In this document: in pieces, positions 24,578 through 37,615 of the stretch
How the letters are laid out: every line of letters begins with the position of its first letter
Numbering within the stretch: the first letter of the stretch is position 1
NCBI RefSeq assembly: GCF_030272615.1
Contig: NC_081410.1
Coordinates: 569,675,152-569,739,151 of the forward strand
DNA length: 64,000 nt
Direction: 5' to 3'
Source: Cryptomeria japonica
Taxonomy: Eukaryota; Streptophyta; Pinopsida; Cupressales; Cupressaceae
The notes under the pieces: generated by a model
Databases searched by the model: none
The model's input: only the letters and a program-made list of their open reading frames with translations
Told to the model about the DNA's origin: nothing
Made by a program: the position numbers and the translations under genes

Positions 24578-24793
24578 ATCTCCCCATTTGGCATTGATGA
24601 CAACACTATGAAAAATAAGTTTTACACTCAAGACTGCAAAACTTCAAAACTTCAAAAAATTTGCAAGACTCAACAATCTCAACAAGCTCCACTTGAGAAT
24701 TTTCACCCTTTTTCACTCATCTCTCTCCCCCTTTAATAGCAATGCCAAAGATAGGATTATGCCAAAATCTATATATAGAGATATGTACGTTGC
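24578..24793 (-). other. N2 polypurine tract and 3' spacer
   Basis: The minus strand reads GCCAAATGGGGAGAT at 24578-24592 against the LTR. The remaining ~200 bp is spacer down to the ORF2 end. Confidence 0.7.
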
Positions 24794-27700
24794 TTACAAA
24801 AACTTGAAAATATCTGCAAAAATTGTCCTCAGGGACAACAAATGATTATCCCATGCCTTCTTTAAACTCTCCAAAATACTGATCATCCCACTCAAAAGAT
24901 AAGTGTGCATCTTAGCTCCTCTTCTATTTTTTGAAACACTCTTATTTAGAGAATCCTTTGCATCTTGCATGCTGCTCATCAGAAAATCTATCTGGGGAGT
25001 GATAAGAATCCTTACTTTTCCTACTCTACCCAAAATTTTGTCCTTTTCTACTCAAAACTTGTGGTTCAAAATTACTAGCCAAGACTAACTAAGGTGCATA
25101 TGGCTAAGATATGCTAGCAAGTTGGCCTTTACATTCTCTTATTTTCTTATCAATGTCTATAATAAACTTAGACAAAATTAAGCATGACTTGTATATTTGG
25201 CCACCTTCATGTAATGCATCTTGTATACCCTTCATAGTAGTTATTAAACTTACCCTATCATCCTCAATCATCTTCAAAATTGTTTTCAATCTCATAGCAA
25301 TAAATTGATTCAAAACTCTAACATTTGTTGCCTTCTCCAAAGACACAAAATGAGATTCTATAGCATTCAACATACTTTTAAGCTTATCGAATGGATTATT
25401 AGTTGTACTTGGTTTAAATGACGAAATTTTTTCTCAAATACCTCTTCTACCAAATTTATTAACTCTTTATCTACGATATGGGACTTGAGCAAGTCCTCAC
25501 TGGCTTTAGCTTGTGCAAAGAGTTGCTAGCTTTAATGCTTGAATTGGAGATAAAGAACTCAGATCAGTAGGCCCTTGAGAAAAATCATCTAAATCAATAA
25601 CAACCTATTTTCCTTTGTCAGTAATAGTGTCTCTTGCCACTATCACCAGAGCCTAATCATCCTTGTCGTCTCCTTTCTCCTTTCCTGTCATCTCTACACT
25701 TACATATTTTCACCCTTTTCACCATCAACTTCTCCCTTTTCTTTACCAACTATCTCCTTAGCTACCTTTTTGAAACAACTTCTATTACCAAAGGATCCTA
25801 TTCAGCTTCATTGGAGGTATCAACATTAGCATTAACATCATCAGTTGTTGTATGCACCCTGATTTGATCTGTCAGAATGGCCTTCTCATAGGATTGATCT
25901 TTTTGTACATCAGGAACGGCTACATGAACTTCCAAAATAGATATTTCCTATGATTTCTCTTCCAGTTGAGTGTCATCATGTACCGGATTCATATCATACC
26001 TCTGCTCTATCAAAAAATTATCTCAAAACTGTCTCATTCTCTTTAGTCACTTCATCTATTTTGCCAAGCATAATTTTATTTACCCTCTTCTTTCTTCTGA
26101 ATCTATTCTTAGTAATCTTTAACAATCTTACAACTTCATCTTTAGAAATGATAGAGGATAAGTTTACTAATGAATACTCCTTTATCCTTTCATCCTCTAA
26201 ACTTGTTGTATGCCTTCTTGCATCCAAAATGTCATATAGGATCTTAGGTATCATGGATGACAATTCTATTAATTCTTTACTATAAACATCTATATACTAT
26301 ACAATTTCTTCATCTATAGCTCTTTGATATTTATCATCAAAATTCTCATAATATACATGCACATTCTTCAAATTACCATCCTTAAGCACTTCATGAATAA
26401 TTTCATTCAAGGTCATTGGGGGTACAAAATCATATGTACCTTCAACTTTGCCAAATTTTAGAGCTTCATCTAATTCAGACTTCTATTTCTTACTCACTCT
26501 AGCTCTATCGGATGGCTCAACTTTCACTCTTAGTTTCTTGGTTAGCTGAGCACCACCAGATTGAGGCTTCTTCACTGCCTTGGCATAGATAGCTATCTTC
26601 TTTACCTTTTTCACCACTTCATCAAATCATGTCTCTATATCCTTAGAAGTGGCTACAACATACTCTCTTTTTGGCTTCTCCTTCTTCCTCTTCTCTACTC
26701 CATCGGTTGACTGGGCTTGTGGCTTGGATGGAGGGATGTTCTTTTGAGCACTGAAGGTAGGTGTAGATTGGGATTTCCTTGGCTTTGATTTCTTAGGAGG
26801 AGTAGAGACTAATTTTGACCTTTTAGAACTCACCATGTCCTCCTCCTTCAGTATATTTTTCTCCCTTGCCCTTTGCACAGCTTATTTTGATAATCCCATT
26901 TGCTTTGCAAGCTCCTCAACCTCTTTTCAGAATTTCCTCTTCCTTGCCAGCTTAGTGAATTTCTTATGCAAATCAGGATCTTTCACTTTGAAGGTACCAA
27001 ACCTTTCTTCTTTTTCATTTACCAGTTTTATTAACAGATGTTGAGCATATGCATCAAGTCCACCTACCTCATATCCCATATGCATGATCCAAATGGTTCT
27101 AGGTTCAACTACCTCCATATGACATTGATGCTTGTCTACCATAAAGAAAATTGTGTTCTCATATTTTTCAAAAATATCTTTTGAAATCCTCTCTCTGCTC
27201 TACATCATGGCCTGAAATTATTTGAAGTATCCCCACAAAGAAGATTTTTCAGCTACAGTATCACCCAAACCCTACAAACCTTCCTTGATTTGGACTTCCA
27301 CCAGTTTATCATAAGCCCATTGAATTTTTCCAATACCGGGGATTTCATTCAAGAAGTAAAGTGCCAAACAAATAATTAAAGAATCAAATTTAAAAATAGG
27401 TTTCTTATCTTGCTTTATTTTCTTTAGGTTGCTCATTATCTCACTGAGAAACACTCCATAGAGATCATATCTTATGTCTTCTTTAAGCATCTGATAAGAT
27501 CCAAATATAGTAGTACTAGATATTGAGTTTTATCAGCTAGATTGGTACACCTTGTATCCCATCACCATTGAGGCAAATCTCACATCATGCTCTATGATGT
27601 CACTGATTGTCATCTATCGATTATCATACTGGGATCCACTAACACCTGTCACTATTATGTTTTGAACTTTCCTCAGATTAGGGATCTTGCCAATTGCATT

Positions 27701-28160
27701 CAAACATGTTACAACTTGAATGACTTACTTCATGATCTTGTGAGGTATGTCCAGCCATATAAAATCATCGTCGATTCGGCTCAAGAAATATCTAACCCAT
27801 TTGGTTTTATCAAACACCAGAAAAATGAACATACTAGATAAAACCCTTATCTTACAATGATTTGAACTCAGGCTTTAGATTTCCTATTCCATCCATCATA
27901 TGATTGGTATAAAGTGATAACATGTCTGCATTCCCAAACTCCTTGATATTACAATGAATATATGTCCTAATATCTTCATTATGCAGCATGCCATATGAGA
28001 CAGAGGAAAAAGAACCTTCTGGATCATCTTCAACATATTTGAATGGATGTCTCTTAAATACTAGCCTTTCTCTCTTAGTAATCTCAACTACCAATGGAGT
28101 TGCAACCCCAGATGCAGATTCCATTTCAAAATTAGGGTAGAAAAACAACTCGAACACGAA
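24794..28160 (-). pseudogene. N2 ORF2: decayed homologue of N1 ORF2
   Basis: Read from about 28157 to 24794. Blocks that align with N1 ORF2, in the same order: YIHCNIKEFG near 27950 (N1 YIDCKIEDLG); ISDIIEHDVRFASMVMGYKV near 27570 (N1 IKDDLVKYSCMVIGNRT); NLKKIKQDKKPIFKF and KIQWAYDKLVEVQIKE at 27272-27490 (N1 NLKSIKQDNAQRFKF and DVQWSADQSVTKQIKE); MEVVEP and MGYEV near 27070-27110 (N1 MEAIEP and MGYEV); a Lys/Pro/Ser-rich linker at 26627-26878; and IQDALHEG at about 25180-25205 (N1 IRDALDEG). Many stops and at least two frame changes are present (near 27850 and between 25100 and 25950). The function is not recognised. Confidence 0.65.
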
Positions 28161-28600
28161 ACCTCTTTAGATTCAACTAGATGCTAGGTGTCACTTTTGG
28201 ATCACTTCAAGCTTTGTTGTGACTGCTCAATCTCATTCACCTTTCTCTTTTTCTCCTTCTCTTTGTTCACAATATGAAGAATGAATGATAGAAATTTCTT
28301 TTTATCCACCAAAAACCTAACTTTAAGCTGTAATAAATGCACAACCCTGAAGGCTTTCCGGATACCTTGCATATTCAAGAATTCATCACCGGATACTCAG
28401 ATAGGCATGAAATCTTTTGGATATCAACTATATAGCTAATCTCCTTCATCTGCAACCATCCTGGACTGGTTATAGATCTCTGAAAGGAGGTTTTAAGAAT
28501 CTTCATGAAAAGATTCCCCTTATGGCCAAAATGCCTTAGTTACTAGATGAGGTTCCAGCTCCAGAATCGGGTGTGGAGACATTCTAAACATTTGAATCTT
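28161..28600 (-). other. N2 spacer between gag and ORF2
   Basis: About 440 bp corresponding in place and size to the N1 spacer 7335-7785. No coding similarity and no protease or integrase remnant was recognised. Confidence 0.5.
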
Positions 28601-29657
28601 CATTCTTAACCCACATTTTCTTATGCTACTATCTAACTTCTTCAACCTTCACTTTCCCCTTTTCATTTGATTTGTTTTTGTTTACTAGAGAATTCTTGCT
28701 TACATTCTTGTTTCAACAAAATTTTGCAATGTGACTGAATTTGTTGCATGCATAACAAACAACATTTTCTTACATAGGCCCGAAGTTCATCTAGTTTGGT
28801 CTCATCCTACATTGGTTAGAAATGTGTCCAAACATTCCACAAGCATAGCATCTCTTATTCTAGAAATTATTCATCACTGTTCTACACATGGTTGACTTAT
28901 GACCAAAGTTGTTGCATATAAAACATTGATCGGTAAAAGTAGGACCATTATTCACATTATTTATCATCCTATTATTCATCTTATTTCTGCATTGATCTGC
29001 CATATGACTAAATTTTCCACAAAAAAAACATTTACCATTGAATTTATAGGCATTAGTTTGTCTTACCAGAGGTTTCTTGTTCTTCTGATGATTGCTTTGT
29101 CTAGAACCAAAGGATTCTCCTTTCTCATATCCAAGTCCTGTCATGCATTTCCCATGTCTTTGAATTTCTAGCATCTCATCTAGCTTGGCTGAGTTGGCTT
29201 TGAATTTCTCTTTATACTCATTGGCAGTAGAAATCTCATCTCTTAGAATTATGATCTACCTTTCAAATTCTTGTCCATCATTCTCATAGTTCAATGTGCA
29301 ACATTCATAAAATCTATCCTTCAGTGATTGAGTCATATTTTCCTCATTCTTTTTCTTGTCTTTAATTTCCTTTGTCTACTTCATCACATTCTTCAGAACT
29401 GCATTCTCTCTAGCAAGCTTTTCACATTCATTTGTCTTGTCTTGTAGGACTTGATTGTAAATGATTTGTTCTTCTTTCTCCTTGAGTTTATCCATTAGTT
29501 CCTTTCTCTTATATCTTGATGTACTCACTTGTTATTTCACAGATTTAATGATATTTTGAGCTTCTTCTAAACTTCTCCTCGGGCTACTCTTCTCCTTCAT
29601 AGTTGCATCAAGATCTTCAAGTGCCATAGTAAGTTGCTTTTACAAACCGGATTCCAT
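28600..29657 (-). pseudogene. N2 gag-like protein: coiled coil plus four zinc knuckles, with stops
   Basis: ATG at 29657 (MESGL, then a stop where a Gln or similar stood). A charged, heptad-rich first half contains KLKEKEEQIIYNQVLQDK. Four CCHC knuckles follow: CFFCGKFSHMADQC (about 28989-29030), CFICNNFGHKSTMC (28884-28925), CYACGMFGHISNQC (about 28809-28850) and CYACNKFSHIAKFC (about 28715-28760). The knuckle number and the coiled-coil-first order match N1. Several TAG/TAA stops lie in the frame, with no frame change across the knuckles. Probable nucleocapsid role. Confidence 0.75.
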
Positions 29658-29710
29658 TGATTCAATCTTCTGGATCTTCCTCGTGCTATTAGGATTCTTC
29701 CAAGAAACTA

Positions 29711-29724
29711 AGATCTGATACCCA
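29711..29724 (-). other. N2 primer binding site
   Basis: The minus strand reads TGGGTATCAGATCT just inside the 5' LTR, a variant of the tRNA-Met site with one extra G. Confidence 0.65.
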
Positions 29725-29725
29725 T

Positions 29726-29794
29726 TGTTGGAATCAATGAACACTAGGAGGGAGGTGAATCAATGTTTTGCAATTTTCAAACTTGTTAAGATGA
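29726..29794 (-). repeat. 5' LTR of N2, first piece
   Basis: TGTTGGAATC to TAAGATGA, matching the start of the 3' LTR. It is cut here by G1, with duplication GATGA at 29790-29794 and 40685-40689. The LTR continues at 40690. Confidence 0.88.
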
Positions 29795-30149
29795 TGTAAT
29801 GCCACTAGGAAACCCCGAAGGAATAAAGCTAAAACAATCAAATGGAGTGCAAATATATATATATATTTTTATAATAAGACACTACATTAAGATACATTGG
29901 AGTTATCTAATGCTTAGATAACACAATAGAAGACTAAACGAACCTAAGGAGTTTCCCAACATGATTACATAACTTAACACCTCACTCAACTCGCGACATT
30001 TGATCCAATTAAGCAGGATATCTTAATTTCATGTTATTACTTGAAACATGGATATAATTTGTTCAATGAATTAACATTATAGAAATTAGGAAGCGTGCAT
30101 CTATTATGGTTGAAGATGAGGCTAACATGAGGAAATTTACCCATAGAAG

Positions 30150-30535
30150 TTAAAACATAGATAACATGTGAATTCATCCATTAAGGCTAAAATGTGGTTA
30201 ACTTGACGAGTCCATCCATTTTGGTTACAATATAGCTAATATAACGAAGTTCGTTTGTTAAGGTTAAAATGTAAATAACCCATTGAGTTCATCCATTATA
30301 GTTAAAATATAGTTAATAAGGTGAAGTTCATTTATTTAGATTGAAATGAAAATAACCAATGAGTTCACCCATTATAGTGAAAGTAATTGCTAAGAAGATG
30401 AAGTTCATTTATTAAGGTTAAAATGTAAATAACCAAATGAGTTCATCCATTACAATTGAAATATAGCTAATAAGATGAAGTTCATTTATTAAGGTTAAAA
30501 TGTAAATAGCCAAATGAGTTCATCCATATATTACG
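30150..30535. repeat. ~77-bp tandem repeat, about five copies, in G1
   Basis: The phrase GAGTTCATCCATTA recurs at 30285, 30361 (as GAGTTCACCC), 30439 and 30516, with TTCATTTATTAAGGTTAAAATG between copies. Spacing is 76-78 bp. Earlier, more diverged copies extend to about 30150. Confidence 0.85.
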
Positions 30536-31677
30536 TTCAATCTTGTATTAAACTCATACCATGCATCTTGTTCCAAAACGCTCTATAATATCATCATAAC
30601 TATGAGGTCTTTCCATGCATACTTATTTTCATTAACATTAACAGAGTACATTCCTTCATGATCCATTTATTGCATTTAAAAGATGACTACATACATTCAT
30701 TACGATAATTCTCATCTAACCCACTTATACATTCTATCAAATTGAAATCCATGCATGCTAGCACTAACCATGAAACACAATGACAAAAGCATTGCATAAC
30801 ATCAAAATGATCTTAGAGTTCACCCCTAGAGGGATACATCTCTAGGTCTGCTCAACTGCAAGACCCCTCTGATAATTAAACAATTTAAAGGTACATAAGG
30901 TTCCCATCATTTACAATTCTGTCATCTAGGCGAACATAACCAATATATAATACGACCACTTTGGTCAATAAAAACATTATTGATCCCTACATAGAAATGG
31001 ATCAAACTGAACATATTAAAAGAAACTACAAAGGTATCTTGACTAACGGTACTTTAACTATGGGACCTGACCCACTATGGCCAACCACAAACCAACCAGA
31101 CGACAAGGTCCAAACAAACATATCAAGGCCTTGCCATTATTTTAAACAAAAGCGAATACAAAAATTTAATCTTGCATAGGCAATAACCGGAAATGAACAA
31201 TTTTCTTTCCTACTGGTTTAAATAGTAAAAGTTGATCAAGTTTTCTAAACGATCTAAGTTTTTCCAAATACATTAAAAGAAAAATCACCATTACAAGGTG
31301 AATATAATCCCCCAATTGCAATATTACCATTTGTCTAATTTTCATTACAGAGGAAATGTATATCTAAACCATTTCTTGCACCAATGATAACAACAATATC
31401 TTATCAATTTTCAAATCGACACATCATTAAATTTCCAATAATTCTAATAGAATATCATTAAGTCTACAAGATATCCAACGTTAAGTTTTTCTTTTCTAAA
31501 ATTCCTAGGTCTCCTAAATATTCAAATTCATTAACAATATATCCTTGAATAGCATATTATGTAGAAATTAACAAGATATATTTTATTCCAAGCAATTTAC
31601 CAATTAAAATATTAACTCCAAGAAATAAAATATAACAATTATAAATTTAATAACACACGATTTCAAATTAAGTATTA

Positions 31678-31680
<3 letters not shown>

Positions 31681-31727
<47 letters not shown>
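31681..31727. repeat. (TA)n microsatellite in G1
   Basis: Uninterrupted AT/TA dinucleotide tract of about 45 bp in an AT-rich stretch (31640-31920) with no gene. Confidence 0.95.
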
Positions 31728-31729
<2 letters not shown>

Positions 31730-31972
31730 CTCATTTATAAAATATATATATTAATAATTGTTAAATAAATCATAGATTTCAAGTGAATTATTAATTAATA
31801 CATATTTATTAATCCTTAGTAATAAAATATATACTAATAATAATTATTAATAAATAATAAAAAAAAAAGAACTATTTAAATCATACTTTGCAAAATAAAC
31901 ACGTTTTATTTAATTAAAAAAAAAAGAAAGTTGGGGAGACCTCTGCGGTGGGAGAGATGGGAAGCTCCCCGC

Positions 31973-33040
31973 TGTTAGGTCCAAGAGACAACTGAGAGGG
32001 GGGGGAGGGGGGGGGGGGTGAATCAGTTGTCAAATAAATTCAAACCCAAAACAACTTAACCAACTTAATGCTTAATACCGGTAAACTAGTTAAGTATGTT
32101 GGTAGATAGTTTTAACAATTAATTGCTATATCGATAAAGATTAATGCATGAAACATAAACACAAAGTTGACCACAACACATAACACCAATATTTGTACGT
32201 GGAAACCCTGTAAGGGGAAAAACCATGGTGGAAAACCTTACCCACAATCAGATGATACTACTGCAGATAGTAAGTGTACATAAATGGGATCTGTACATGC
32301 AGAAAGGCCAACAGCCTAGAGCTCATTGCTCAATCACAAAATGGGAGTCACACTGACTACAGTTGGATGGTTGAATCCAATAAGAATGTACTGCACAAAA
32401 TAGCATCTTCATATGTTGGATTCAGTACTGGTGTAATGCTGATATGCTTTCACAAAAACCTAGCTTTACCTTCAAATGATGTCTTTGTGTATAGCTCTGC
32501 TTAATCTTGCATATACCTTCACACACTCCTTTTTTGCATTCCACACTTGATCTTACAAATAAGATCTTACATTTATACCATAACCTAAGACCAATTTTAG
32601 TAGGTCAGCTCTACAAGATATTATAATAAAAACATTTTACAAACAATATAATATCCAATGCAATAACCGATTGAACATGTCGGCTTAATGCATTTACAAC
32701 AATAATTAATTATCTCCATAGCGTGCCATGTTGATCTGGAAAAGATAAACTTGCTGGTGTAACCCTGGATAACCCTGGACCTATTTGCCAGTAAAAGCAA
32801 ATATGCAAATATGAATATACCAATGATCAAAACTCTAGGACAAGATGTCCAAATGATGTCTTCGACATAACCATGTGTCTGCCATTCCAAGTGTCGGTGA
32901 TCATTATATCTTGTCAGTGAACCATATACAGTAACTGTGCAATAGTTACTTGTTTGTTGGTGAATGTTGTTGGATCTCCAAAGTTCTAGTGTTTTAGTAG
33001 GTGTTGATATCAATGACAAAACCATACCAAAATACCAACA
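31973..33040 (-). repeat. 3' LTR of C4
   Basis: 1,068 bp, TGTTAGGTCC to AATACCAACA. Its left part has a long G run near 32000-32017. Pairs with 37616-38674. The shared block AAAAACCATGGTGG lies near 32218-32232. Confidence 0.93.
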
Positions 33041-33414
33041 ATCTCCCCCTTTGGCATTGATGGCAACACAAGATGGAACAACCATCAAAGTGCCAAAACA
33101 GAAATGCCAAGTATCAAAAACTAGCAATCTCCAAAAGGATTATAACCAGAAAGTAATAATCTCTCCTAAGTAACAATCTCTCCCCCTGGGAGCAACATGT
33201 GTTTTCCAAATCTTTTCAATACCAATCTCTCCAAAAGATAATGTGTTTTTCCATAGATATCTCTCCCCCTTTGACATCAAATGCCAAATTCATATACAAA
33301 ATACCAATCAATTCAATATACCAACTACTCCCCTTGAGAAGTAGCTTCCTCATCAAAGACCGGAGTAAAAGATTTCTCTATTAATTCTGTTGGTTGATGA
33401 CAATCATCAACTGT
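33041..33414 (-). other. C4 polypurine tract and 3' untranslated segment
   Basis: The minus strand reads GCCAAAGGGGGAGAT at 33041-33055. The remaining ~360 bp is spacer with further purine blocks (33180-33190, 33265-33280) and no gene. Confidence 0.7.
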
Positions 33415-36400
33415 CTAAGTCTCTACCGGTGGTGGTATGACTCCAAGCTGATCTCTGAGATATTCAAAAGTCTCCTTAGGTAAAGGTTTAGTGAAAATAT
33501 CTGCAATCTGCTCTTTAGTATTCACATAAACCAGTTTTATCTCCTTTGCTTCAACTTTTTCCCTTAGAAAATTTAGTTTGATAGAAACATGTTTGGTTTT
33601 AGAATGTAATACAGGATTGTTAAATATATCAATTGCTGTAGTGTTATTGCAATAGATAGTAATAGGTTCCTTGCATTTTACCTTTATGTCTTTCAACATT
33701 TTCTTAAGCCATAGTACCTGTGTACAGTTAGTTGCTGCTGCAACATATTCTGATTCTGTTGTTGATAAAGATGTAAAACTCTGTTTCTTACTCAACCAAG
33801 AAACTAGTCTGTTTCCAAGAAAGAATTCTCCACCGGTGGTGCTTTTTCTATCATCCACATCTCCTGCCCAATTTGCATATGTGTATGCACATAATTCAAA
33901 GTTTTCATCTCTAGGATACCATAATCCAAGATTTATAGTGCCTTGTAAGTACCGAAAAATCCTTTTTACTATTGATTCATGATTTTCTCTAGGATTACTT
34001 TGAAATCTTGAAACAATACATACTGCATTCATAATATCAGGTCTGGTTTGTGTCAAATATAGTAAAACTCCTATCATAGATTTGTATCTAGTTGGATTAA
34101 CAGGTGTAGATTTATCCCTTTGTGATAATTTGTCATTTGTTGTCATAGGTGTGCTTACCAGTTTAGAGTTCTTCATCCCAAATTTCTTTAGTAACTCTTT
34201 TAAGTATTTGGATTGACTCAAGAATATACCTTTATCAGTCTGTGAAATCTGCAATCCTAAAATGAATTTTATTTCTCCAATCATAGACATTTCAAATTCT
34301 TGCTGCATTTTAATAAAAAATTATTTACATAAACCATCTTCTCCTCCAAAGATTATATCATCAACAAATACTTATATAATCAAGATGTCATCATTATTTA
34401 TTTTGTAATATAAATTGTTGTCTGCATTTCCTTTAGTAAAACCAATCTTTAAAAGATACTTATCCAATCTTGCATACCAAGCTCTTGGGGATTGTTTTAG
34501 TCCATACAGAGCTTTTCTTAACCTACATACCATATCATTGTCATTTATCAAATAAAATCCATCAGGTTGTTCAATGTATACTTCCTCTTCAAGATCTCCA
34601 TTCCAAAATGCACATTTAATATCCATTCGATAAACTTTGTAGTTCTTGTGTGCTGCAAAAGCCAAAATAATCTGACTGCCTCAATTCTAGCTACCGGTGC
34701 AAAGGTTTCATTGTAATCAACTCCTTCTTTCTAATAATATCCCTTACACACTAGTCTTGCTTTATTTCTGACAACCCTACCATCTTCATTAAGTTTGTTT
34801 CTAAATACCCATTTGGTTCCAATTACATTTTTATCTTTAGGCTGGGGAACTAATGTCCAAGTGTTGTTTTTCTCAATTTGTTCTAATTCTTCTTCCATAG
34901 CTTTAATTCAAAATTTATCTTCACATGCCTCATTAATAGATGATGGTTCAATTTGAGAAATAAGACATACCTCTTCATTTTCCAATCTTCCTCTTGTCAT
35001 AACTCCTTTAAACTTGTTTCCAATTATCTGATCTTCTGAATGATTCAGTCTTACATATCGGGGTGTCTTAGTTTCCTATTGTTCCTCAATTATTGTGGAA
35101 TCCTTAGATGGTACCAGGGTAAGTGGATCTTCATTCTGTACCAGTGGATTTAGAGTAGGTTCATTTGTCAAAATTTATGTTGCCAGTTCAGAGTCTATAT
35201 ACCTCGAAGTTCCTTTGAATTGTTCATCAATCTTTACATTTGTACTCTCAACAATTTTCTGCAATCTCTTGTTAAAACATCTATATGCTTTTCTCTTAGA
35301 TGAATAACCAAGAAATATTCCTTCATCACTTCTAGGATCAAAGTTGCCAATATACTCATCTCTTCTGATATAACATTTACTTCCAAAAATTTTGAAATAC
35401 TTAAGAGTAGGAGTATTACCAAACCATAGTTCATGAGGGGTCTTACCGGTTTCACCTTTGATGTGAACTTTGTTAAATGTATAGACCATTGTGCTGACTA
35501 CTTCTCTCCAATATACATGTGGTAGGTTTTCTTCTGATAACATACTTCTTGTTGCATCCAAGATAGTTCTATTTTTCCTTTCAACAACTCCATTCTGTTG
35601 TGGTGTCCGAGGTGCTGATAGCTGTCTTCTGATTCCATTCACTTCACAGAATGTATTAAAATCCCTAGATATAAATTCACCTCCTTGATTTGATCTTAAA
35701 CATTTGATTTTCTTACCGGTTTCATTTTCTACCATTGCTTTGAATAGTTTGAACTTTCCAAGTGCTTCTGATTTTTCTCTAAGAAAAGTAACCCAACACA
35801 TTCTAGAATAGTCATCAATAATTAGCATGAAATATCTATCACCTTGTAAGCTTTTAGTTCTAGCTGGACCACATAAATCAGTGTGAATCAAATCAAGAGC
35901 ATTATTTAATTTTTCTGGAATACTTTTGAAACTAGCTCTAACTTGTTTTCCAAATTGACATTCCTTACATACTGTATTCTGAGGTTTGACAATTTTAGGT
36001 AAATCTCTAATTGCCTTAGTAGTACTTATCTTTACCATACAATCAAAGTTTACATTACAGAGTCTCTTATGCCATTACCAACTTTCATATATATGTGCAA
36101 TTAAGCATGTCTTTTCACTATTATTCAAATGAAAGATATTACCTCTAGTCTGATTACTGGTTGCAATTTCCAAACCAGTTCTATTCATGATTTTGCATTT
36201 TCCATTTTTAAATTGTAACTGAAATCCTTTCTCAACTAATTGACCAACACTCAAAATATTGTGCTTTAATCCTTCAACATAGTAGACATTGGCAGTGTTA
36301 TGCTTACCATTAAGAGATATTGTACCCTTACCTTTGATTGAACAAGATTTGTCATCTCAAAATCTTACTAAACCACCATTGTATTCTTCAAAGTTCAAGA

Positions 36401-37559
36401 ATTTACCTTTGTCTCCTATCATATGATGTGAGCATCCTAAATCAATGATCCATTCATCCTTTACTTCAACTTTAACTGCCAGAGCCTGTACTACCGGTTG
36501 AGCAGTAGGTGTCGATTGATCTTCTGTTATAGCAACAAAAACCCGTCCATTATTTGTCAGATCCTCATCATAATCATCAGTCACAACTTCATCAGCAATA
36601 TAACAAGATTTGTCTTTATTCTTCTTAAATTTGTATCTTTGATATTCAGGATTAGGCTTGTATGTTCTTCTAGCTTCTTCTCTTATTCTAGCATGTCTAT
36701 CAGGGCATCTCAAAGTCATATGACCAATCTTATTGTAGTTAAAACATTTAAAGGGTGCTTTACCTTCATACTTACTTCCAATTGGACCTTTAGGCATTTT
36801 CCTTGCAAATAGTGCTTCAAGTTCTTCATTTTCTTTCCTACTTTCTTCAAGTTCTCTTGCATAAAAGGCTTTCCAATCAGATTTGTCAAATGATGGAGCA
36901 GATGATGTTGATGCTTTAAAGGCCAAATCTATCTTTATAGTAGCAACAGAACCAAATTCTTCAATTTCAAAAGCTAAAAGTTTCCCAATCAATGTATCCC
37001 TAGTTACTGATGTATTAGGCATTGTTCTTAACTCATTTATAGTAGTAACCTTCATTTTGTATGCCGGTGGCAATCCTCTTAAAACTTTTGAAACAATTTC
37101 ATTCTCACTTAAGGTTCCTCCACAACATTTAATACCCAAAACAATTTCATTTACTCTTTCCATAAAAGCAGAAATCCTTTCATCTTCTTCCATTTTCAGA
37201 TGTTCATACCTAACTCAGAAGCTTTCAAGTTTTGCAATTTTGACTGTGGAATCTCCTTCATTCAGTGTTTCCAAATGATCCCAAATAGCTTTAGCAATAT
37301 ACCTATCTAATAGTCCCATGATTTGTTGATCTGATAATGTGCTCAAAAGTGCTTCTTTTGCTTTGCAATCATTTTCCTCATCTTTTGTCAAGTTAGCTGG
37401 ACTGGGCTGACTAGGTATAGCAGCAGTATAGCCATTCTTTATAACTTCCCAAATGTCTTTTCCAATACAATTCAGATGTGTCTCCATTCTAATCTTCCAT
37501 ATGCCATAGTTAGCTCCATCAAGTTTAGGACTGTCCTTTCTGAAATAGTTAGTAGACAT
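33415..37559 (-). pseudogene. C4 gag-pol polyprotein, nearly intact
   Basis: ATG at 37559 (MSTNYFRKDSPKLDGANYG) opens a UBN2-type gag with KWEI-like heptads, ending in the knuckle CFNYNKIGHMTLRC near 36720 (second Cys now Tyr). Protease WIIDLGCSHHMIGD near 36420-36460 has the catalytic-site Ser replaced by Leu. Integrase follows (CKECQFGK, DLCGPARTKSLQGDRYF, SNQGGEFIS, NGVVERKNRT; 36038-35175), then reverse transcriptase with LYGLKQSPRAWY and the FVDDIIFGGED site near 34340-34365, and RNase H to DIFTKPLPKETFEYLRDQLG (34308-33415). Stops include 37194-37214, 36354, 35172 and near 34370. One frameshift lies near 34670. About 1,380 codons in total. Confidence 0.9.
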
Positions 37560-37601
37560 TGGATCTCCTCAAGCTATTAAACTTCTGTAAAAGAGGACTA
37601 A

Positions 37602-37613
37602 GCTCTGATACCA
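37602..37613 (-). other. C4 primer binding site
   Basis: The minus strand reads TGGTATCAGAGC two bases from the 5' LTR, perfect tRNA-Met type. Confidence 0.9.
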
Positions 37614-37615
37614 AT

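Noticed and set aside
30961-31179. Small plus-strand open frame in G1
   Set aside because: Short, in non-coding LTR sequence, no recognisable motif.
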